Shown: positions 55,439 through 64,000 of the stretch, piece after piece
Numbering within the stretch: position 1 is the stretch's first letter
How the letters are laid out: every line of letters begins with the position of its first letter
NCBI RefSeq assembly: GCF_016801865.2
Contig: NC_068937.1
Coordinates: 8,636,207 to 8,700,206 of the forward strand
DNA: 64,000 nucleotides
Direction of reading: 5' to 3'
From: Culex pipiens pallens
Taxonomy: Eukaryota; Arthropoda; Insecta; Diptera; Culicidae
The notes under the pieces: model-generated
Database searches by the model: none
Told to the model about the DNA's origin: nothing
Seen by the model: only the letters and a program-made list of their open reading frames with translations
Translations under genes and position numbers: made by a program

Positions 55439-57235
55439 TCAGTTATTTTTGTGTATGGTGATTTTGAAAGTTCACATTATTCATCATAAGAGAGACATTT
55501 TGTGACTTTTTCAACAAATATGGAATGACTTATGTAAAGATTCAGTTAAGTTTGTGAAGTTCAAGACAGTTAAATGAATTCCAAAGCACGTTTTTCCAAT
55601 TAGTTACAGTTCAATCTAGGACAACCAAAATCCATTCTTCTCCCAAAATTTCCACTCAAAACTGAGCTCGTTCGTCACACCCGACGCCCGCTCGGAGCTT
55701 TCGCTAACAGGATTATCTTCTATTTGTTTGCGAGATCAATAAATTAAAGAACCAAACAAACCCTTCCAAAGGCCTTGCAGACACCCCCGGGTGCGTGTGT
55801 GTGTGCTTTATGGTCCCCAAAACCCTGGAACCCCTGAAAACACCGCTTCGAGTGACAATATTTGTTTTCCTATTAAATCTCACTTTACACCCGGGTGTCC
55901 GGTTTTAATCCTTTGATTTTATAACACGCTTACCTCCCGGCGATGGCCGGCCCAGGGTCCAGGGCAAAAGAGTTAATCCCTCTTCTTTTCAGGTCAGGTT
56001 GGCCCGAAAAACCGTTGACCGTCGTCGTTGCCCGTAGCCTCTCTCTGGCACACGCAAATTTCGGGTGTATCACTTTCCAGAGGCCGAGATTAGCTTTCTT
56101 TCTTTCTGCCGAAAGTTTTGCGCCCAAATGACCGTGTGGTGTCCGTTTTTGGCCAATCCCGAGATTACACCCTTTCGCCATCCGTTCGGGGGTGGATTGG
56201 TCCTAATTAACGAAATGCACGTCGCACCCTCCCGATAATCCCTTCGAAATCCTTATTTTTCTCTCATTTTGCTGCTGAAATGGACGCAGCAGCTCTCACC
56301 GTAAAACAATTTTGGTCAGGGCTCAGATATATTGGGAATTGGGTCCTACCGGGCAAGGGTTGACAATCATAAACAGTGTGCAAAACCAAAACTGTCGGGA
56401 ACGGGGTGAAAGAAATGGGTCCACCCTTAAATGAGCAGCAGCGTTTCTTGAAACCGATTTTTCGGAGGCGGAGAGCTTTTATGCCAAGCATAAATATCCT
56501 TCCCAACTCTTTCCCCAGACGAAGGACCTCCGCCTTACCTCTTTTTTTCCATTCCTTAAATTGTCGTCAGGCATGCTAAACGCTGCGGGTAGCCACCGGG
56601 GGAAAGGAGGTAGAACACTCCTGTGGTGACAAAAGGGACCCCCTAATCGAACCCCGACGATGACGGGGCAGAACCTTGGAAACAAAACGCACACCCCGAA
56701 ATCGAAGGAGTTGACGAAGAAATCGGGTTTCAAAGGAAAACAGATAAAATATTTGCATTTGTAATTATCGTAATCCAGTCTAAAAGCGGGATTAGACGCG
56801 AAGCCTTGCGGATTTGGGGGAAGGGGAGGGGTTCGAGCTTACAGATTGGATTAATTTGATTGTTTTGAAAATATTTGGAAAACAGTGAGCACAGGCACAG
56901 GCAGCAAGGGGTTAAGCTGGGGAATGGACGTAATCAAGCTAATGAATTGTTTTGTTTTCTTGCTGGGTAGCATTGTTTGAAGGAATGCGGTCCATTAGGC
57001 AAACAAAACTAGAAGATGATTACTGAATAAGGAATGCTATTACTTAAATTCTTTTAACATGAGAATTGTATCAACTTGCATATAATATCAAAAATTATTC
57101 ATGAACAACAATAACACAAAATTACATGAGATTTGATAGACAAATTTACAGAATATTCAGCAGATCCAAACATCGCTAACAAACTGGTCTCTATAATTTA
57201 CCAGAATAAATAATTCATTGAGTTTTTGCCGTGTA
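55439..57235. other. Unique, higher-complexity island
   Basis: Competing frames on both strands (55930-56181, 56264-56758). CCCGGGTG occurs near 55786 and 55889; GTGTGTGTGTG near 55796. No gene or repeat supported. Confidence 0.45.
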
Positions 57236-57365
57236 AATTAAAGTCCGTAAAAGAGCTGAGAATAATTTACACAGTCAATAATTAAAAGATTATTTCTATA
57301 AAATACTTACCAGACTCAGACTTTATGTTACAGTTACCATCAAATTGAAGTCTGTAATTCGAATA
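57236..57365 (-). repeat. Composite module, rearranged
   Basis: Two A copies (CTTTTACGGACTTTAATTT at 57238-57256; ATTACAGACTTCAATTTG at 57344-57361) bracket one B TCTGGTAAGTATTTT (57303). There is no C block. A degenerate 9-bp array starts about 30 bp further right. Confidence 0.6.
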
Positions 57366-57394
57366 GCGATAAAAATTTCAAAAAAAATACCGTG

Positions 57395-58056
57395 TTGACC
57401 ATATTGATCAAAATAAACAAATTGTCAAAAATTACTTTAATTACCAAAATTTCCAAAACGACCAGAAAACCCAAAATGACAAAATTGTGATCATTACCAA
57501 AAAGGTCAAAATTACCAAAATAATCTAAAATATCAAAATTATAAAAATCACCAAAATTATCAATATTGCCAAAATGACCATGTCATTGCGGTTATTTTGG
57601 TAATTTTGGCCATTTCAGTCATTTCGGTAATTGCTGTCATATTGGTAATTTTGGATATTTTGTTCGTTTTGAAAATTTTGGTCATTTCAGTATTTTCGGT
57701 AATTTTGTTAATTTAGGTAATTTTGGTTATATAGGTCATTAAGGTAATTTTTGGTCATTTTGGAAATTTCAGTAGTTTTGGTAATTTTGGTAATTTTGGT
57801 CATTTTGGTAATTCCGGTCATTTTGGTAATTTAGGTAATTTCCAATATTTTGATCGTTTTGGTCGCTTTGAAAATTTTGTTCATTTTAGTCGTTTTAGTA
57901 ATTTGGTCATTTCGGTATTTTTTGTAATTTTGCTAATTTTGGTTATTTAGGTCATTTTGGTCATTTCTGTCTTGCGGCAATGTTGGTCATTTTGGCTATT
58001 TCGATAATTTAGGATATTTTGATCGTTTTGGTCGTTTTGAACATTTGGGTCATTAT
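57395..58056 (+). repeat. Degenerate 9-bp array (GGTCATTTT / GGTAATTTT)
   Basis: About 70 imperfect units in which roughly every unit differs. The first 200 bp are in the complementary sense (AAAATTACC/AAAATGACC), switching to GGTAATTTT at about 57590, so an inversion junction lies there. The array is split by the MITE at 58057-58938 and resumes at 58939-59086. Confidence 0.88.
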
Positions 58057-58938
58057 GCCTTCCTCACTGAGGTAAGGCTATAATCCTGCTCTGAAAATGA
58101 ACTTTTTATTAAAAGCTCCTAGATCCACCTTCATGTGTACATATCGACTCAGAATCGAAAACTGAACAAATGTCTGTGTGTGTGTATGTATGTATGTGAC
58201 CAAAATTTTCACTAAGTTTTCTCAGCACTGGCTGAACCGATTTTGATCGAACCAGTTGCATTCGACTTGGTTTAAGGTCCCATACATCGCTATTGAATTG
58301 TTTGAAGTTTCGATAAGTAGTTCAAAAGTTAAGTATAAAAACGTGTTTTCGCAAATATCCGGATCTCAATTATATGCACGTAAACGATGTCCGGATCCAT
58401 CATCCAACCCATCGTTGATTAGGCAATTGAGAGGCCTTTCCAAAGAGTCCAAAACATTGAAGATCTAGCAACCCTGTCTCGAGTTATGACCACCTAAGTG
58501 ATATTTATGTACTTTTTTTAAGCCGGATCTCACTTAAATGTACGTAAACTATGTCCGGATCCATCATCCGACCCATCGTTGGTTAGACAATTGAGAGGCC
58601 TTTCCAATGAGTCCAAAACACTGAAGATCTGGCAACCCTGTCTCGAGTTATGACCACCTAAGTGATATTTATGTACTTTTTTGAAGCCGGATCTCACCTA
58701 AATATATGTAAACTATGTCCGGAACCATCATCTGACCCATCGTTGGTTTGGCAATCGAGAGGCCTTTCCAATGAGTCCAAAACATTGAAGATCTGGCAAC
58801 CTTGTCTCGAGTTATTACCACATAAGTTATCTGTGTTTTTTTTTTCTGGAACTAAAAAAAGCTGAAATGTGGGTCCAAACCACTCATATTACCCATTTTT
58901 GGTAAAAAGTGAGGAAGGCATCAACCACATAGGTGGAT
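58057..58938. mobile_element. Second copy of the 164-bp-array MITE
   Basis: Inverted with respect to 10432-11985: it begins GCCTTCCTCACTGAGGTAAG and ends GAGGAAGGCATCAACCACAT followed by AGGTGGAT. It carries about three diverged 165-bp units (GATCTGGCAACCCTGTCTCG at 58626 and relatives) and a GTGTGTATGTATGTATGTG tract. It inserted into a pre-existing degenerate 9-bp array. The 70- and 67-residue plus frames are tandem-unit artefacts. Confidence 0.85.
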
Positions 58939-59086
58939 TAGGTTAGTTTTTTTAGTCGTTTTAGTAATTTTGGACATTTTGGTATTTTTTGTCATTTTGG
59001 TAATTTATGTCATTTCGGCAATTGCGGTAATGTTGGTCATTTTGGTAATTTCGGTAATTATGGATATTTTGATCGTTTTGGTCAAA
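58939..59086 (+). repeat. Right part of the split 9-bp array
   Basis: GTAATTTTGGACATTTTGGT-type units continue the 57590-58056 array. Confidence 0.85.
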
Positions 59087-59353
59087 GGGCCTTCTGCAAG
59101 TGGTTTAACAAATAGAAGTTGCTTACGAGATGTCCCCTATGTATCAACTTTCAAAAAATAATTTAAAAAGTCATCATAATTTTTGAGGGTTGTTAGTAAA
59201 TCTGTAGACGTTTTATTCTCTTAAGTATTAAAATAATTCAAAGCTGTCAACTGTCTTGACAATCTGTCATCGTGTACCATATTCAGAAGAGATTTTAATT
59301 ATTGAGAGTCCAATCATAACCGATGACTTTTCACCACAATTTTAAATACTAGC

Positions 59354-59590
59354 AACTTTCATTTATTTCCCCCTTCCCTTCCCACGCCTTGCCCTTAACA
59401 TCAATCCCTTCCCTACTAACCCCGAGTAGGCCGCGGGTAATCGGCTCCCCTCCCACTAACATTTACACACAAGATCCTCTGTAATTATTAAGTCAAATGT
59501 AATTACAAAAGCCGACTCGGTCCTAACCAGGTCCCAGTACCGAAAAGGACCTAATAAAAATAATTTTATGAAAAAAAACTTTCATTTATT
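59354..59590 (+). mobile_element. 5'-truncated non-LTR/SINE copy with 14-bp TSD
   Basis: AACTTTCATTTATT is duplicated exactly at 59354-59367 and 59577-59590. The insert ends GGACCTAATAAAAATAATTT then TATGAAAAAA. Its last 60 bp are the reverse complement of 4014-4066 plus 4466-4478, so this is a full plus-strand example of the element that the SINE at 4069 interrupts. Confidence 0.88.
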
Positions 59591-59746
59591 CATGATATAT
59601 TGTAGCTTTTGCTATTCAGTGATTTCAAATGTAGGAGGTCCTACATGTACAAAAGGGAAAAAGGGATACCTTAAAACTAACTTATAAACTATATAAAGAG
59701 CGGATCAATGCAGCTGAAGACACTGAATTATTTGCTTAAACTGAGA

Positions 59747-59905
59747 TTTCAATTACGGACTTCAGACAAAATCGAAGCTTTGCAGATATCGAAACCATTA
59801 GTCTGCAGGTAAGTGGTAAAAAAATGGTAAGAACAAAGGTAGTTTTGTCTACGAACAAACCTGTCATTTTATAACTTTGTCAAACTGTAAGTATTGACAA
59901 ATTTA
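59747..59905 (+). repeat. Composite module
   Basis: A TTTCAATTACGGACTTCAGA (59747-59766); B1 CTGCAGGTAAGTGG (59808); B2 decayed ATGGTAAGAAC (59824); C CTGTCATTTTATAACTTTGT then CAAACTGTAAGTATTGACAA. + strand again. Confidence 0.8.
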
Positions 59906-61625
59906 AAAGGGAAATAGTTCAAAATTTGTTGAATTTGAATGTACATTTTATTTTTTTGTCGAATGTTTATCTTCTGAATGAATTCGTTCATCAACATGAA
60001 TCCTCAATTCCTCCCGACAAATTGCAGTTTACACCCCCCGAAAAACGTCAAACCAAGCTCGCATTCATCGGCCACAATGTGACCTTTACGACCGGACCGT
60101 AAAAAAAAGCTGTGGGCACCGCCACAACACAAAAACGGTCCGCAATATATGTATCTCGAGCTGACCCGGACTGCAATTGCTTTACAACTTTGGTCCCGAT
60201 CTAGTTTCGCAAGCAAATCTGTATCACACTGACCAAAAAGTCAAAATCGTCGTGTTGTTGGACGTTTGCTCGAAAGTTTCGAGCTGGAAGGTTTTGAGCT
60301 TGAAGGTCATCCCGGTGATAAAACTACCGAAGAAACCGAACGAGATGCAAATTGGACAAACTTCTCGGGTAGCTCGAGTTTTAGGAGAAAGGAACGCTAA
60401 ATTTTTTCGGGGGAAAGAAAGCTTATATTGCTTTATGGGACCCCGTGCACCTTCTGAAGTTGGGAGAAGTTCGGTTCGGTGCAGGAGAAATGGCACTTTA
60501 TTACACCCGGGTACGGAGGGTGGGGCCATAAAGTTGGACCTCTCTCTCCTTCGGGATCGCCGCTCAAGGCCTCCCGGATCACTTCTGTCATCTTTTTCGC
60601 TGCGGGGAACCCGACTCTCCGACACTCCACACACGCGTATTTGTTTATGTTTGTTTTCGTTGTTCCGAAGATCTGGAGAAATGTCCCCGTTCTCTCCTGG
60701 CCCAAACTCTGGCAGTTTTACTGTTTGCTTCACTGGAAAATGCTGCTTCGCAGAATCGACGTAAATATGCAAAGCCAACCTTCCGGGCACGGACTCTGGA
60801 CGGACGTTGAGGAGTCGTTTCTGGGAGGTTTTTCACCCGGGAGGGAGTTTATGGCACGGTCACGAGGCTCACCACATCGGGGAGTCCTTTATGGTTCGCA
60901 TGTCACAGTGCGAGGACGACGTCCCGCTGTGGAGATCCTGCCGTTGTCCCGGGATACCGGGAGGGGAGAAAACGTTCTTTTGGAGTTGCAAAAAAAAAAA
61001 GAGAAAAAAAGTCAGCTAACTAATGACACGCGTCCTAATGCGTGCCTAATGGCTTAGCTGGAAGAAAAAAAAGGCAGTCACATGCTACGCGCTGCGAGCA
61101 GTTTGTTCCAGGATTAGCTCGGACTTGGAGAGGAAATGTCTCAATACGGGGGAGGACTTCTTAGGTGGTGCTGGAGAGTTGTGCGAACGCATGGGACGGG
61201 AACTCGATGGAGAACACCTTCGAGATGATTGGGAATAATCGTTGCAGGTTCTCTCGAGATAAAGGATAGTTCGTCACGGTTGAGAGAAAATGCTTTTTTT
61301 TGACATACCAAAAAAGATTGAATGGAATTTTTAGATTTATGGATGTCACAATAGTGTTGTGATCTGAATGAAGGCTATTTATTGTAAATTTGTTTTAGAA
61401 TAACAATATTGAATGTTAAATATCATTGAGGTTGAACCCCTAGAAGTAGATCTTTCAATAGGAATCATAATCATAATCTCATTTCTATGAAAATCAGAAA
61501 TAAAGCGAAGGGATTACACATTTTTTGACAAGATTATTAAAGAATCAGCTTGAATTTTAAGAAAAAAAAATCACGTACACTAATGTGACCTGTTTCCCTT
61601 AATAAAAGTGTGATTTCAACCACAG
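59906..61625. other. Unique, higher-complexity island
   Basis: The frames at 60177-60764 (+, 195 aa), 60479-61057 (+, 192 aa) and 60224-60790 (-, 188 aa) cover the same bases in three frames. At most one could be real and none shows a domain, so none is called. The openness reflects GC content. Confidence 0.5.
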
Positions 61626-61627
61626 TG

Positions 61628-61690
61628 TTTCAACTAAGGACTTATAATTAATGCTAAAACTATGTTGTCAGCAGGTAAGTCATAATTCTT
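61628..61690 (+). repeat. Composite module, partial
   Basis: A decayed to TTTCAACTAAGGACTTATAA; B GTCAGCAGGTAAGTCAT (61667-61683). No B2 or C; a 9-bp array begins 95 bp on. Confidence 0.6.
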
Positions 61691-61782
61691 CTTTTCAAAC
61701 GATTTCGAACATTTATGTCGTTTTGATCATTTTGATTTTTTTCATCATACCTTGAATAATTTGGTTTTTTTGTGGTCATTGT

Positions 61783-63772
61783 GTAATTTTTGTAATTTTT
61801 AGCATTTTTGTCATTTTTGTCATTTTTGTAATTTTTGTAATTTTTGTAATTTTTGTAATTTTTGTAATTTTTGTAATTTTTGTAATTTTTGTAATTTTTG
61901 TAATTTTTGTAATTTTTGTAATTTTTGTAATTTTTGTAATTTTTGTAATTTTTGTAATTTTTGTAATTTTTGTAATTTTTGTAATTTTTGTAATTTTTGT
62001 AATTTTTGTCATTTTTGTCATTTTTGTCATTTTTGTCATTTTTGTCATATTTGTCATTTTTGTCATTTTTGTCATTTTTGTCATTTTTGTCATTTTTGTC
62101 ATTTTTGTCATTTTTGTCATTTTTGTCATTTTTGTAATTTTTGTAATTTTTGTAATTTTTGTAATTTTTGTCATTTTTGTCATTTTTGTCATTTTTGTCA
62201 TTTTTGTCATTTTTGTCATTTTTGTCATTTTTGTCATTTTTGTCATTTTTGTCATTTTTGTCATTTTTGTCATTTTTGTCATTTTTGTCATTTTTGTCAT
62301 TTTTGTCATTTTTGTCATTTTTGTCATTTTTGTCATTTTTGTCATTTTTGTCATTTTTGTCATTTTTGTCATTTTTGTCATTTTTGTCATTTCTGTCATT
62401 TTTGTCATTTTTGTCATTTTTGTAATTTTTGTAATTTTTGTCATTGTTGTCATTTTTGTCATTTTTGTCATTTTTGTCATTTTTGTCATTTTTGTAATTT
62501 TTGTCATTTTTGTCATTTTTGTCATTTTTGTCATTTTTGTCATTTTTGTCATTTTTGTCATTTTTGTCATTTTTGTCATTTTTGTCATTTTTGTCATTTT
62601 TGTCATTTTTGTCATTTTTGTCATTTTTGTCATTTTTGTCATTTTTGTCATTTTTGTCATTTTTGTCATTTTTGTCATTTTGTCATTTTTGTCATTTTTG
62701 TCATTTTTGTCATTTTTGTCATTTTTGTCATTTTTGTCATTTTTGTCATTTTTGTCATTTTTGTCATTTTTGTCATTTTTGTCATTTTTGTCATTTTTGT
62801 CATTTTTGTCATTTTTGTCATTTTTGTCATTGTTGTCATTTTTGTCATTTTTGTCATTTTTGTCATTTTTGTCATTTTTGTAATTTTTGTCATTTTTGTC
62901 ATTTTTGTCATTTTTGTCATTTTTGTCATTTTTGTCATTTTTGTCATTTTTGTCATTTTTGTCATTTTTGTCATTTTTGTCATTTTTGTCATTTTTGTCA
63001 TTTTTGTCATTTTTGTCATTTTTGTCATTTTTGTCATTTTTGTCATTTTTGTCATTTTTGTCATTTTTGTCATTTTTGTCATTTTTGTCATTTTTGTCAT
63101 TTTTGTCATTTTTGTCATTTTTGTCATTTCTGTCATTTTTGTCATTTTTGTCATTTTTGTAATTTTTGTAATTTTTGTCATTGTTGTCATTTTTGTCATT
63201 TTTGTCATTTTTGTCATTTTTGTCATTTTTGTAATTTTTGTAATTTTTGTAATTTTTGTCATTTTTGTCATTTTTGTCATTTTTGTCATTTTTGTCATTT
63301 TTGTCATTTTTGTCATTTTTGTCATTTTTGTCATTTTTGTCATTTTTGTCATTTTTGTCATTTTTGTCATTTTTGTCATTTTTGTCATTTTTGTCATTTT
63401 TGTCATTTTTGTCATTTTTGTCATTTTTGTCATTTTTGTCATTTTTGTCATTTTTGTCATTTTTGTCATTTTTGTCATTTTTGTCATTTTTGTCATTTTT
63501 GTCATTTTTGTCATTTTTGTCATTTTTGTCATTGTTGTCATTTTTGTCATTTTTGTCATTTTTGTAATTTTTGTCATTTTTGTCATTTTTGTCATTTTTG
63601 TCATTTTTGTCATTTTTGTCATTTTTGTCATTTTTGTCATTTTTGTCATTTTTGTTATTTTTGTCATTTTTGTCATTTTTGTCATTTTTGTCATTTTTGT
63701 CATTTTTGTCATTTTTGTCATTTTTGTCATTTTTGTAATTTTTGTCATTTTTGTCATTTTTGTCATTTTTGT
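61783..63772 (+). repeat. 9-bp array, units CATTTTTGT and AATTTTTGT
   Basis: About 220 units over 2.0 kb. A run of about 21 TAATTTTTG units (61823-62008) precedes TCATTTTTG units. The marked segment with CATTTCTGTC, two TAATTTTTG and CATTGTTGTC recurs 737 bp apart (62390/63127 and 62441/63178), a higher-order duplication of 82 units less one base. One 8-bp unit near 62679 shifts the frame, which is why the minus-strand artefact frame switches from DKN to MTK repeats. Confidence 0.97.
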
Positions 63773-64000
63773 TTTGAAACAGCAAAGACGTTTTTTTAAA
63801 ATACATTTGTTGATTATATTTTAGACAAAATTATACTTCTTCTTGAGAAACTCGGAATAATAATACTCTTGACGTTGACATGGACTTAAACACGATGTTG
63901 CGAATGAACAATGTTTGTGTTTATTCCAGTGAAATCGAATGACACCCACCTCGAAAACACCCACGTCAGTATTTATGGTTGAAATAAATCAACTTTCCCA
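63773..64000. other. Sequence after the array
   Basis: No gene or repeat recognised in the last 228 bp. Confidence 0.4.

Noticed and set aside
60177..61057. Three frames of 188-195 residues over one GC-rich island
   Set aside because: They overlap in three frames on two strands with no recognisable motif; openness is explained by base composition.
61776..63806. A 676-residue minus-strand open frame of DKN and MTK repeats, with other long frames in the same array
   Set aside because: The 9-bp unit is three codons long and lacks a stop in most frames, so any pure array is open. There is no non-repeat domain, promoter or start context.
1..64000. Endogenous viral elements or toxin genes
   Set aside because: I looked for polymerase, capsid or toxin-like stretches among the longer frames and saw none.

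Overview
This window reads as non-coding, transposon-riddled chromosomal DNA of a culicine mosquito. Culex is the best guess, from memory of the repeat families (TA-flanked MITEs, tRNA-headed SINEs, a Penelope-type fragment); no search was run. I find no protein-coding gene, rRNA or functional tRNA that I can defend. The long open frames are artefacts of 9-bp tandem repeats, which are exactly three codons long, and of inverted repeats.

Layout. 1-12.9 kb: dispersed AT-rich repeats and nested DNA transposons (a 1.7-kb TIR element holding three smaller TIR elements), two perfectly nested retro-insertions with intact target-site duplications, a Penelope-like fragment with a hammerhead-like core, and MITEs including one filled by a 164-bp tandem array. 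12.9-23 kb: a unique island, a degenerate TTAAATTTAG-type AT-rich tract duplicated about 6.7 kb away, and a 1.7-kb (GGAAATTA)n array. 23-32 kb: unique islands alternating with a recurrent composite module. 32-41 kb: two adjoining 9-bp arrays, a 3-kb MITE filled by a 157-bp satellite, and another 9-bp array. 41-50.7 kb: unique islands alternating with the same module in the opposite orientation, plus about 740 bp of unbroken (GAAGT)n. 50.7-55 kb: two long foldback elements, with a SINE whose tail runs into a 9-bp array. 55-64 kb: more modules and unique islands, a second copy of the 164-bp-type MITE, and a terminal 2-kb 9-bp array.

The most striking feature is the composite module. In sense order it is A (TTACGGACTTCAA), about 70 bp, B1 (CTGGTAAGTAC, a near-perfect 5' splice-site consensus), about 35 bp, B2 (GGTAAGTAC), then C (two or three tandem TGTCAA/CTGTCAA words), often ending AAGGAACTAAC. 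Motif A or a clear derivative occurs more than 30 times. Every copy from 8.6 to 30.0 kb is on the + strand. All but one from 31.9 to 57.4 kb are on the - strand, and the two at 59.7 and 61.6 kb are + again. So the modules point inward to a unique island at 30.1-31.9 kb. I do not recognise the module. It could be a family of tiny first-exon/donor units, a boundary or protein-binding element, or an unnamed repeat. All repeat calls rest on reading the sequence by eye; copy numbers and lengths are approximate unless stated as exact.
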